Below, one piece after another: positions 24,532-32,108 of a stretch of DNA of 64,000 nt; the first letter of the stretch is position 1, and each line of letters starts with the position of its first letter. Source of the stretch: Streptomyces sp. NBC_01224 (GTDB taxonomy: Bacteria; Actinomycetota; Actinomycetes; Streptomycetales; Streptomycetaceae). The notes under the pieces were generated by a model, which saw only the letters and a program-made list of their open reading frames with translations, did not search any database and was not told the origin of the DNA. The stretch is taken from assembly GCF_036002945.1 (NCBI RefSeq), contig NZ_CP108529.1, positions 1,054,001 through 1,118,000 on the forward strand, given 5' to 3'. A program made the position numbers and the translations under genes.

Positions 24532-25577
24532 TTGCCCGGTCCGACCCCCGATTCCCCACGCGATGTCCGCCCCACGCTGGAAGCCGTGGCAGCCCTCGCC
24601 GGGGTCTCACGGGCGACGGCCTCCCGGGTGGTGAACGGCGGGGCGGGGGTGCGGCAGCCGCTCGTGGAACAGGTACGCAAGGCGGTCGCCGAGCTCGGCT
24701 ACGTTCCGAACCACGCCGCGCGGACCCTGGTCACCCGGCGCAACGGCGCGGTCGCCGTGATCATCGACGAGCCGGAGTTCCGGATCTTCTCCGACCCGTT
24801 CTTCTCCCAGGAGATCCGTGGAATCAGCCGTGAACTGAGCGTGTACGACGCCCAGTTGGTACTGCTCCTGGTGGAGGGAAGCGGGGACTTCGACCGGGTC
24901 GCCCGCTATCTGGCCGGCGGCCATGTGGACGGCGCGCTGGCGTTCTCGCTGCACATGGACGACGAGCTCCCTTCAATCATCCGCCGGTTCCGGGTGCCCA
25001 CGGTCTACGGCGGCCGCCCCGGCCGGGTGCCGCGTCCGAACTGGCCGTTCCCTACGTCGACTGCGACAACCGGGGCGGCGCAGCCGAGGCCGTACGCCAT
25101 CTCGTCTCCCTCGGCCGTCGGCGGATCGCGCACATCGCAGGACCGCGCGACCAGACATCGGCACTCGACCGGATCGACGGCTACCGCGATGTACTGCCCG
25201 AAGGCGATCCGGCACTGCTCGCGGAAGGCGACTTCACCGTCGAGGGCGGCGCACGGGCGATGACGCAACTCCTTGAGCACCACTCCGATCTGGACGCGGT
25301 CTTCGCCGCCAACGACCTGATGGCCTCGGGTGCCCTGCGGGTGCTGCGCGAGCGCGGTCGCAGAGTGCCGGAGGAGGTGGCCATGGTCGGCTTCGACGAC
25401 ATGGTGTCGATAGCCGAGACCACCGATCCCCCGCTGACGACGGTCCGTCAGGACATCGAGGGAATGGGCAGGTTGATGGTGCGGATGCTGATGCGGCGGC
25501 TGAACGGCGAGGGCGAGGGTGACGAGCTCGAATCGGTGATCACGCCGACCCGGCTGGTGCACCGGGCTTCCGCCTGA
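24532..25577 (+). pseudogene. LacI family transcriptional regulator, frameshifted
   Basis: The N-terminal half reads as a normal LacI regulator from TTG at 24532 (GAGGAG six bases upstream): TLEAVAALAGVSRATASRVV helix-turn-helix, YVPNHAARTLVTRR, then a ligand domain up to VPTVYGGRPG near 25020. The family continuation ELAVPYVDCDNRGGAAEAVR is present, but in another frame from about 25035, and then runs intact to the stop at 25577 (DAVFAANDLMASGALRVLRE, VPEEVAMVGFDDM). One missing base within ~25018-25036 (a G/C-rich run) explains it. It is either a recent inactivation or a sequencing error. The end overlaps the convergent oxygenase gene by 38 bp. Confidence 0.82.
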
Positions 25578-26463
25578 GCTTCCCGTCGCCCCGGACGGCC
25601 TCGCGATGCGCCGCCCGCGCCCGGCGCGCGTACGGCAGATAGCGCAGCCGCTCGGGCAGCACGGGCACGACGCGCCGCACCGCCCCGCAGAACCGCCGCA
25701 GCTTCCGCTCCTGCGCATCCGTCCACTCGAGCCCGATCGCCGCCCGTGCGTCCGGCGGCATCAGGCCGATGGTCACGAAACGGCGGAACCGGGCCAGCGG
25801 CGGGAGCAGTACCGGCCACACCGCCTTCAGCAGCAGCCGGACGGGCAGCGGCCCCCGGTCCGGCGGCGGCACGGGGCGGTCGGTGGCGATCAGGTCCTCG
25901 ACGACGACGGTCAGCTCGATCTCGTCGGCGAGCACCTTTCGGAAGTACGGCCAGAATTCCTCGATCGTCTGCGGCATGTCCCGGTCGTGAATGCCGAGGA
26001 TCCTGCCCACCTGGAGCCACTCCCGGTACAGGGCCCGTTCCTGCGCGTCGGTGAGCGGCCGGACGAGATAGCGCGCGGCATGCTGGTAGACGGGGAAGCC
26101 CGTGGCGTGCACCCACGCATAGTTCGCAGGGGACAACGCATGGTAACGGCGCCCCCGGGTGTCGGTGCCCTGGATGGTGCGGTGCAGCTTGCGGAGCCTG
26201 CGGCCTTCCTCGGCGGCCGCCTCACCCCCGTACACCCATAGCTGGAGCGATCGCAGCGACCTCTCGCCGCGCCCCCACGGGTCCGTACGGAAGACGGAGT
26301 GTTCGTCGACGCCCGCACCGACCGCCGGGTGGGCGACCTGGAGAGTGAGGGCGGCAGGCAGCATCAGGAGGGCGCGGATGTCGCCGGAGAGGCTCCAGAG
26401 CACGCCGCCGGGCGGGGGCGGGGGCGGGGCGGGGGTGCCGCCTCTGGCTGCTTCGGTGTTCAT
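25540..26463 (-). CDS. Oxygenase MpaB family protein (DUF2236), copy 1
   Basis: A 307-residue member of the MpaB/rubber-oxygenase (DUF2236) family, presumed heme or metal oxygenases. Hallmarks seen are ALLMLPAALTLQVAHPAVGAGVDEHS near the N terminus and the HALSPANYAWVHATGFPVY region with conserved His. The C terminus is very Arg/Ala-rich. The N terminus carries a run of prolines (APPPPPPGGV). ATG at 26461-26463 has GGGAGC upstream. It is divergent from a second MpaB-family gene, with a shared 290-bp promoter region holding an inverted repeat. Substrate unknown; family relatives act on isoprenoid side chains. Confidence 0.85.
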   Translation of the reverse strand: MNTEAARGGTPAPPPPPPGGVLWSLSGDIRALLMLPAALTLQVAHPAVGAGVDEHSVFRTDPWGRGERSLRSLQLWVYGGEAAAEEGRRLRKLHRTIQGTDTRGRRYHALSPANYAWVHATGFPVYQHAARYLVRPLTDAQERALYREWLQVGRILGIHDRDMPQTIEEFWPYFRKVLADEIELTVVVEDLIATDRPVPPPDRGPLPVRLLLKAVWPVLLPPLARFRRFVTIGLMPPDARAAIGLEWTDAQERKLRRFCGAVRRVVPVLPERLRYLPYARRARAAHREAVRGDGKLRRKPGAPAGSA

Positions 26464-26615
26464 GCGGTGCTCCCGGCGGTCGGCGGGGCGTGCGGCTCGG
26501 CGCCCGACCCTTGTGCGATCCAGTATGCGATCGCTTCCGGGCCGGTGCGCACGCGCCTCTGGGACGCCTTCTTCGGCTCTTGCGCGTCGACGGTGTTGAC
26601 GCGACCGATGAAACA

Positions 26616-26641
26616 AGTCAATAGTATTTGTATCTTTGACT
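26616..26641. promoter_or_regulatory. Inverted repeat in the divergent MpaB promoter region
   Basis: AGTCAA (26616-26621) and TTGACT (26636-26641) form a perfect 6-bp inverted repeat separated by 14 AT-rich bases. It sits in the only AT-rich stretch between the two divergent MpaB-type genes. TTGACT could serve as a -35 box for the plus-strand gene and, on the other strand, the opposite arm for copy 1. The TetR gene 1.2 kb downstream is a candidate binder. Confidence 0.4.
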
Positions 26642-26753
26642 CCTCGGATTCGATGATCCATCAAATTCCTTGCAGATCAACGGAGTTGGACAAAGGAGGA
26701 GACGAGAGAAGCAGGGCTCGCCCGAACTCGGCACACGGACAGGGGGGCGCACC

Positions 26754-27704
26754 ATGGGCCGTTACAGCCGTCTGCGCGAGATCCGCCGGATGGATCCCGC
26801 GCGCGATTACGCCGAGATCCTCCGACTGATCTCGCAGTACGAGTTCCCCTGGGACTACCGGCAGGGCGTGAGCGTCGCGTTCCTCCGCGACTACGGAGTC
26901 CCCCGGATCTCCGTGCTCCTCGACCGCACTCAGGAGTTCGAGCGGTCCGGGCAGAAGCGGTACGACGACACGGTGCTGTTCGGGTACGAGATGGCCGCGG
27001 ACGGCTTCGACTCGGAGCGCGGCCGGGCCGCGGCGCGTCATCTCAATCGGATCCACGGCAAGTACCGCATCCCGAACGAGGATTTCCTCTATGTCCTCGC
27101 GACAACGGTCGTGGGCCCGAAACGCTGGATCGACCGGTTCGGCTGGCGCCCGCTGTGCGCGCAGGAGGTCCAGGCGCTGGCGGAGGTCGGCCGGAAGATG
27201 GCGGCGATGATGGGCATCGAGGGTGCTCCTGAGTCGTACGAAGGGTTCGAGCGGCTCCTCGACTCTTACGAGGAGCGGATGTTCGCGTACGACCCGGCCA
27301 ACCGACGGGTTGCGAACGCCACGTTCCGGATCATGGCCAGCTGGTATCCGCGGCCGTTGCGCCCCCTCGTGGCGCGGTTCTCGCTCGCTGTGCTGGACGA
27401 GCGGCTGCTCGTGGCGCTGGGCTTCCGTCCGCAACCGCACTGGGCGCGGTCGTCGGCCGCGGGAGCTCTGCGACTGCGTGCGCGTTGCGTACGGTGGCTG
27501 CCGGCCCGGCCGCACTGGCTGCCCTCGCGCCCGCAGCCTCGTTCGTACCCCTTCGGCTGGCGGCTCGACGACCTCGGCCCGCACTGGGCGCGCAGCCGTC
27601 CTCTGGAGCCCCTGCCCGACGAGACGGGGCCCTTCCCCACCGCCGACGGCTCCAGGACGATTCTTTCGGATCATCCGAGGGCCCGGCCGACGACGGACGC
27701 GTGA
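26754..27704 (+). CDS. Oxygenase MpaB family protein (DUF2236), copy 2
   Basis: A 316-residue protein related in fold to the divergent neighbour but of another subtype. MGRYSRLREIRRMDPARDYAEI leads into the body; TVLFGYEMAADGFDSERGRAA and IHGKYRIPNEDFLYVLATTV match the MpaB-type core, with DRFGWRPL after it. The His in RIHGKY is a likely ligand. The C terminus is Arg/Pro-rich. ATG at 26754 is preceded by GGGGGG. A terminator hairpin begins right after the stop. The following TetR gene, oriented toward it, may control both oxygenases. Confidence 0.83.
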   Translation: MGRYSRLREIRRMDPARDYAEILRLISQYEFPWDYRQGVSVAFLRDYGVPRISVLLDRTQEFERSGQKRYDDTVLFGYEMAADGFDSERGRAAARHLNRIHGKYRIPNEDFLYVLATTVVGPKRWIDRFGWRPLCAQEVQALAEVGRKMAAMMGIEGAPESYEGFERLLDSYEERMFAYDPANRRVANATFRIMASWYPRPLRPLVARFSLAVLDERLLVALGFRPQPHWARSSAAGALRLRARCVRWLPARPHWLPSRPQPRSYPFGWRLDDLGPHWARSRPLEPLPDETGPFPTADGSRTILSDHPRARPTTDA

Positions 27705-27705
27705 A

Positions 27706-27728
27706 GCCGCCGAGACCCGCTCGGCGGC
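27706..27728 (+). terminator. Hairpin terminator after MpaB copy 2
   Basis: GCCGCCGAG pairs with CTCGGCGGC around ACCCG, one base after the stop codon. Confidence 0.7.
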
Positions 27729-27882
27729 CGACCCGGAGGCGGTCGTCGTACCGGCCGATACCTGTGTCGCATATGAACCCGCTGGTGACACGGTCGTCAC
27801 CCGAGTACTCCATCTCGACGGATCCGCGGGGACAAAGCGCCACGTGACCAGCCGGTTCCGGCTGTGATCCGGACGAAGCGGC

Positions 27883-28515
27883 CTAGCCCGCGGCAAGCAG
27901 CGGCACCAGATATCGGCGTGCGAACGCCCGCACCTGCGCGTCGTCGTCGAGCTCGAAACAGCTGACGGGGTTGAGGAGGAAGGAGACCGTGATCCGCACC
28001 ATCAGCTCGGCGACCGGTGTCGGATCGCTCACCGGCCGGCCTTCCGCACGCCGGGCATGGCGCAGCCGGTCGGCCAGGTACTCACGGATGGCGAGGAAGG
28101 CCGGCCCGCTCTCCAAGGTCAGAAAGGGAAGCATGGTCTCGGGCTCCAGCCTCAACAGCCCGCCGATGAGCGGATGTTCACGAATGTGCCCGAGGACGGC
28201 GGCGAAACCCTCGACGAGCCGGTCCTCCGTCGTGGGCAGTGCGGCGACCGCATCGTCCACTTCCACGACGAAGCGCCGGTACTCGCGCAGCAGACAGGCC
28301 GAGACCAGGCTGTCCTTGTTGCCGATCCGCCGGTACACGGTGACCCGCGAGACCCTGGCGCGTTTGGCGACGTCATCGACGGTCGAACGGCGCAGCCCGA
28401 AGGTCATGAACTGCTCACGCGCTGCGTCGAGGATCTGCTCGCTCAGCACGTCGGACGGCGGCGTCTCGCTGAGCGCCCGGGCCAGCAGCGTCTCGCTCGT
28501 TCTCCGTGCCGCCAT
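27883..28515 (-). CDS. TetR/AcrR family transcriptional regulator
   Basis: A 210-residue repressor. The helix-turn-helix lies at about residues 28-75: ILDAAREQFMTFGLRRSTVDDVAKRARVSRVTVYRRIGNKDSL. A helical ligand domain follows, with no recognisable specificity. ATG at 28513-28515 is chosen because GGGGAGG lies four bases upstream; an in-frame GTG at 28542 is less well placed. It faces the MpaB copy 2 gene convergently. Its own upstream region (28550-28600) contains the AT-richer GTTACAGAGAAAC and CACTGTGTATC, possible promoter and operator pieces. It is the likely regulator of the oxygenase pair, by proximity only. Confidence 0.88.
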   Translation of the reverse strand: MAARRTSETLLARALSETPPSDVLSEQILDAAREQFMTFGLRRSTVDDVAKRARVSRVTVYRRIGNKDSLVSACLLREYRRFVVEVDDAVAALPTTEDRLVEGFAAVLGHIREHPLIGGLLRLEPETMLPFLTLESGPAFLAIREYLADRLRHARRAEGRPVSDPTPVAELMVRITVSFLLNPVSCFELDDDAQVRAFARRYLVPLLAAG

Positions 28516-28830
28516 GGGCCCTCCCCGTTCCGCCGCTTCCACCCCACCTTAGAAGCCGATACACAGTGACCTGCCCCGTTTCTCTGTAACTCTCCCCCGC
28601 TCCAAGGCTCTTTCCCCTAAAGGCTGCCCAGGATCCCCCTCCGGGAGCTTCGCTCCGCAGGGACGCCCGGCGCGAACGAAGACACGTGGACGCCGGCTGC
28701 GCGCCGGGTGTCCCGCGGGGTCGTCCCGCACGGTTCAGATCCCGGGCGGCCTGCGGCCCGCCACGCAGCAGCGAACCGGCGGACCGTCGCGAACCTCTGC
28801 TCCGGATGGCAGCGCACCGGCGGCAGTGCA
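28516..28830. other. Intergenic region, 315 bp, with GC hairpins
   Basis: Between the TetR start and the macro-domain stop. The right side (28550-28600) is the presumed TetR promoter. The rest holds three successive GC hairpins: GGAGC/GCTCC near 28645, CCGGC/GCCGG near 28690, and GGCGGCC/GGCC-C-GCC at 28745-28762. The last could end the macro-domain transcript. Open frames here look like chance products of high GC. I see no gene. Confidence 0.4.
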
Positions 28831-29307
28831 CTAGTCGAAGTCGTACACCGTCACCGCTATTCCCCGGCTCAGCAGCCGCTTCTCTATCAGCGGCTCGATC
28901 CGGGACCACTTTCCGCCCGCCAACCCGCAGCCGATCCGCGGCATATGGACCGAAGCCCCCAGCTCGACGGCCCGGTCGGCCACGGCCCCCAACGCCGTGT
29001 CGATCGCCTCGTAGCGCACGGGTACCCCCTTGCTGCCCGTGCGCATCCCCCGCTGGCCCACCATGTTCGCCACCCAAAGGTATGGACTCACCTGGACGAA
29101 CTGCGTCGCGCCCAGGGCGAAGTCGTTGCCCGCGCGCTCCCGGTGCCAGTGGCGGTAGGCCGTCTCCGGTTCGGGCCAGCGGCGCGAGACGGCCAGGACG
29201 AAGCCCTTGCCCCAGCCGCCCAGGTCGTTGCAGACATGCGCGATCAGCCTGACACCTTTGCCCTGTGGGGCGGTGGCGTCCCCCCGTACATACGTGATCT
29301 CCGACAT
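28831..29307 (-). CDS. Macro domain-containing protein
   Basis: A 158-residue stand-alone macro domain, the ADP-ribose-binding fold. ITYVRGDATAPQGKGVRLIAH opens it. HVCNDLGGWGKGFVLAVS and MPRIGCGLAGGKWSRIEPLI are the two nucleotide-contacting loops. The layout resembles TARG1/OARD1-like members, which remove ADP-ribose from protein acidic residues or deacylate O-acyl-ADP-ribose. No ADP-ribosyltransferase or sirtuin is nearby, so partners are unknown. ATG at 29305-29307. It lies 45 bp downstream of the acyl-CoA synthetase on the same strand and may share its transcript. Confidence 0.88.
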   Translation of the reverse strand: MSEITYVRGDATAPQGKGVRLIAHVCNDLGGWGKGFVLAVSRRWPEPETAYRHWHRERAGNDFALGATQFVQVSPYLWVANMVGQRGMRTGSKGVPVRYEAIDTALGAVADRAVELGASVHMPRIGCGLAGGKWSRIEPLIEKRLLSRGIAVTVYDFD

Positions 29308-29352
29308 GACACCAGCGTAGGAGCCACCACTGACAAGTGCCCCGGGGCCCGG

Positions 29353-31188
29353 TCAGTCCCGGCCGTCCTCCCCGTACAGCGCGTCGATCAACTCGCCGTA
29401 CTTGTCGCGGATCACCCGTCGGCGCAGCTTCAGCGAGGGGGTCAGTTCGCCTGTCTCGGGACCCCATTCCTCCGAGAGCAGCCGGTAGCGCTTGATCTGT
29501 TCCGTACTGTTCAGCCGGGCATTGGCCGCCTCGACCGCTCGGGCGATCTCCTCCCGTACGGCCGGATGGCCGGCGAGTGCGGACGGGTCGGCGTCGATGC
29601 CGTGTGCCGCCGCCCAGGCAGGCGCCGTCTCGGAGTCCAGGACCAACAGCGCGACCAGGTAGGAGCGGCCGTCGCCGTGCACGAGGGCCTGGCCGATCAG
29701 GGGATGTTCCTTGAGGGTGTTCTCGACCAGGGCCGGCGAGACGTTCTTGCCCGTCGAGGTGACGATCATTTCCTTCTTGCGGTCCTTGAGCCAGAGGTAG
29801 CCGTCCTCGTCGATCCGGCCGATGTCCCCGGTCGCGAACCAGCCGTCCTTGTCACGGGCGTCGTCCACCGTCCCGTCGGCGCGCAGATAGCCGGTGAAGA
29901 CCGTCCGCCCGCGCACCAGGATCTCGCCGTCCTGCGCGATCTTCAGTTCCAGGCCGTCCAGGGGCCGCCCAACCGAGCCGAGCCGGAAGGCGGACGGGCT
30001 GTTGCAGGTGCAGACCCCGACCGTCTCGGTCAGCCCCCACGCGTCCATGATCACGATACCGAAGCCGGCCCAGAAGCGGACCACGTCGAGTGGCATCGGT
30101 GCGGATGCGCTCGCCGTCCACACCAGCCGGTCGAATCCGGCCGGCGCCAGCAGCGGGTCCAGGATCGTGGACTTGGCCTGCTGGTACGCGGCTTCGAGCG
30201 CCGCCGGTGGCTGTTCGCCGCGCTCCCGGTACGCAACATGCTGCCGGGCCGTCGCGCCCGCCGCGTCGACCGCCGCACGCTGGTCCTCCGGCAGGGCGGC
30301 GAGGGCGGCCTGCAGAGAAGCTGCGAGCTTCTCCCAGACTCTCGGTACGCCGAAGAACTGGACCGGGTGCAGGGCTCGTGCCGCGGCCGCCACGGCTGCC
30401 GGGTCGGAGCAGAGATGGACGTGCGAGGCGCGGAAGACCGGCAGATAGATGCCGAGCATCCGCTCCGCGATATGGGCGAAGGGAAGGTAGCAGATGTGCT
30501 CGACGTGGTCGGGGAGCTCGACGACCCGGTCCAGCGCGAGGGCATTGAGGACCATGCTGCGGTGGGTGACCGGGACGGCCTTGGGATCACCGGTCGTGCC
30601 GGACGTGTAGACGACGGTGAGCAGGTCGTCGGCGCGGGACTCCCGCCAGGCCTTCTCGAACACGTCGGGCCGGTGCAGCCGGGCGCCCATGGCCGGCAGC
30701 GATCCGTACGCACGGTGGGGTCCGGCCTCGGCCGCCTCCACGACGACCAGCTTCTCCAGCCGTACGGTGTCCTCCGCGAGCAGCGGCTCCCAGCGCTCCC
30801 GTTCGCGGCTGCCCTCGACGATCGCGAACCGGGCGCGGCTGTGCCGGGCGATGTGTGCGATCTGTTCGGGGGCCGCGGTGCCGTACACACTGACGGGGAC
30901 TGCCCCCAGGTGGGTGAGGGCCAGGTCGGACAGCCAGTGTTCGGGCCGGTCGCCCATCATCATGAGGACCTGTTCGCCGCGCTCCACACCGAGTGCGCTG
31001 TACCCGGTGGCGAGTACGGCGGTTCTGCGCCGCACCTCCTGCCAGGTGAGGGTCGTCCAGTCCGTTCCGTCGCCGCCGGCACGCCAGGAGAGCGCGGGGC
31101 GGTGGCCGTGGTCCTCCGCGTTGCGCAGGAGCAGAGCGGGCAGGGTGAGTTGCCCGGGTTCGGCGGGGAGTCGCAGGATCGTGGTCAC
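29353..31188 (-). CDS. AMP-dependent synthetase / long-chain fatty acid-CoA ligase
   Basis: A 611-residue adenylate-forming enzyme that activates a fatty acid to acyl-AMP and then acyl-CoA. VVYTSGTTGDPKAVPVTHRSM is the P-loop-like A3 motif. DAWGLTETVG is A5, FATGDIGRIDEDGYLWLKDRKKEMI covers A7-A8, and STGKNVSPALVE follows. Its size and A8 region resemble FACL/FadD15-type enzymes. The start is GTG at 31186-31188 with a strong AGGAGG 6 nt upstream. It is divergent from a MerR regulator that probably controls it, next to a large inverted repeat (31271-31298). The beta-oxidation operon beyond the regulator is a natural consumer of its product. Confidence 0.93.
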   Translation of the reverse strand: MTTILRLPAEPGQLTLPALLLRNAEDHGHRPALSWRAGGDGTDWTTLTWQEVRRRTAVLATGYSALGVERGEQVLMMMGDRPEHWLSDLALTHLGAVPVSVYGTAAPEQIAHIARHSRARFAIVEGSRERERWEPLLAEDTVRLEKLVVVEAAEAGPHRAYGSLPAMGARLHRPDVFEKAWRESRADDLLTVVYTSGTTGDPKAVPVTHRSMVLNALALDRVVELPDHVEHICYLPFAHIAERMLGIYLPVFRASHVHLCSDPAAVAAAARALHPVQFFGVPRVWEKLAASLQAALAALPEDQRAAVDAAGATARQHVAYRERGEQPPAALEAAYQQAKSTILDPLLAPAGFDRLVWTASASAPMPLDVVRFWAGFGIVIMDAWGLTETVGVCTCNSPSAFRLGSVGRPLDGLELKIAQDGEILVRGRTVFTGYLRADGTVDDARDKDGWFATGDIGRIDEDGYLWLKDRKKEMIVTSTGKNVSPALVENTLKEHPLIGQALVHGDGRSYLVALLVLDSETAPAWAAAHGIDADPSALAGHPAVREEIARAVEAANARLNSTEQIKRYRLLSEEWGPETGELTPSLKLRRRVIRDKYGELIDALYGEDGRD

Positions 31189-31270
31189 GGCCGCCTCCTG
31201 TCACCATCGGCCGGACCGTGCGGGTCCGTAACGGAGGGGGACTGCGCTTGGATGCTGCCGGACACTTTCA

Positions 31271-31298
31271 CAACAGTGGTGAGACAGCAATACTGTTG
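31271..31298. promoter_or_regulatory. Inverted repeat between acyl-CoA ligase and MerR genes
   Basis: CAACAGT (31271-31277) and ACTGTTG (31292-31298) form a perfect 7-bp inverted repeat with a 14-bp spacer, midway between the divergent start codons. MerR proteins bind such long dyads between -35 and -10 boxes, so self-control and control of the ligase are both plausible. Confidence 0.5.
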
Positions 31299-31355
31299 AA
31301 CCTGATTGGTGCAGACACAGCAGTTCGCCGCTGGGTCGGAACGCGAGGAGCAGAC

Positions 31356-32087
31356 ATGGCGACCGGGACCGAGGACCCGACGCTCACCGTCGACGAGCTG
31401 GCGGCGCGCGCCGGTGTCACCGTACGCACCGTGCGTTTCTACAGCACTCGGGGTCTGCTGCCGCCTCCGGTGATCGGGCCGCGTCGCGTCGGGCACTACG
31501 GGCATGAACATCTGTCCCGGCTCGCGCTCATCGAGGAGCTCCAGCACCAGGGCATGACGCTGTCCGCGATCGAACGCTATCTGGAGCAGCTGCCACCGGA
31601 TCTGAGCGCACACGATCTGGCGATACACCGGGCGCTGGTGGCGTCCTGGGCACCGGATTCGGCGGAGGATGCGACGCGGGCGGAGCTGGAGCGGCGTGCG
31701 GGGCGGGCGCTGAGCGAACAGGACATAGCGCGGTTGGCAGCCATGGGGGTGCTGGAGCGTGCGGAGCCGGCCGATGGCAGCTACCGGGTGGACCCGGGGC
31801 TGCTGCGGCTCGGAGTCGAGCTGCTCGGTGTACCTATCGCGCACGAGACGATTCTTGCCGCGCGCACGGTCCTGCTGGAGCACTCCCGGTCCGCCGCGCA
31901 GGAGCTGACCCGGCTGTTCCGGGACGAGGTGTGGAATCCGTACCGGGAGCGGGAGTCGGACCCGGAGCATGTGGCGGCGATGAAGTCGCTGTCGGCCGAT
32001 ATGCAGCCGATGGTGCTGCAGGCGCTGGTGACCGCGTTCCAGCGGTCGCTGAAGGAAGAGCTGCGGGCCGCGTTCACTGCGGAGTGA
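31356..32087 (+). CDS. MerR family transcriptional regulator
   Basis: A 243-residue regulator. TVDELAARAGVTVRTVRFYSTRGLLPPPVIGPRRVGHYGHEHL is the MerR winged-helix domain (residues ~10-55), followed by the dimer helix (IEELQHQGMTLSAIERYLEQL) and a ~150-residue helical effector domain longer than metal-sensing MerRs. No Cys cluster is present, so a metal sensor is unlikely; an acyl-CoA or lipid ligand fits the setting. ATG at 31356 has GAGGAG upstream. Its last codons and stop lie inside a 15-bp terminator stem, and it is convergent with the FadB-type gene. Confidence 0.92.
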   Translation: MATGTEDPTLTVDELAARAGVTVRTVRFYSTRGLLPPPVIGPRRVGHYGHEHLSRLALIEELQHQGMTLSAIERYLEQLPPDLSAHDLAIHRALVASWAPDSAEDATRAELERRAGRALSEQDIARLAAMGVLERAEPADGSYRVDPGLLRLGVELLGVPIAHETILAARTVLLEHSRSAAQELTRLFRDEVWNPYRERESDPEHVAAMKSLSADMQPMVLQALVTAFQRSLKEELRAAFTAE

Positions 32088-32097
32088 ACGCGGCCCG
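32064..32097. terminator. 15-bp hairpin terminator containing the MerR stop codon
   Basis: CGGGCCGCGTTCACT pairs perfectly with AGTGAACGCGGCCCG around GCGG. The MerR TGA (32085-32087) is in the right arm, and the convergent FadB-type stop is only 12 bp away, so the hairpin can end both transcripts. Confidence 0.85.
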
Positions 32098-32108
32098 GGG
32101 TGCTGCTG

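Noticed and set aside
28620..28830. A small protein gene or transposon end in the GC-hairpin region
   Set aside because: Open frames here have no start signals or domain features, and the hairpins are unequal in sequence, so they are not terminal repeats.
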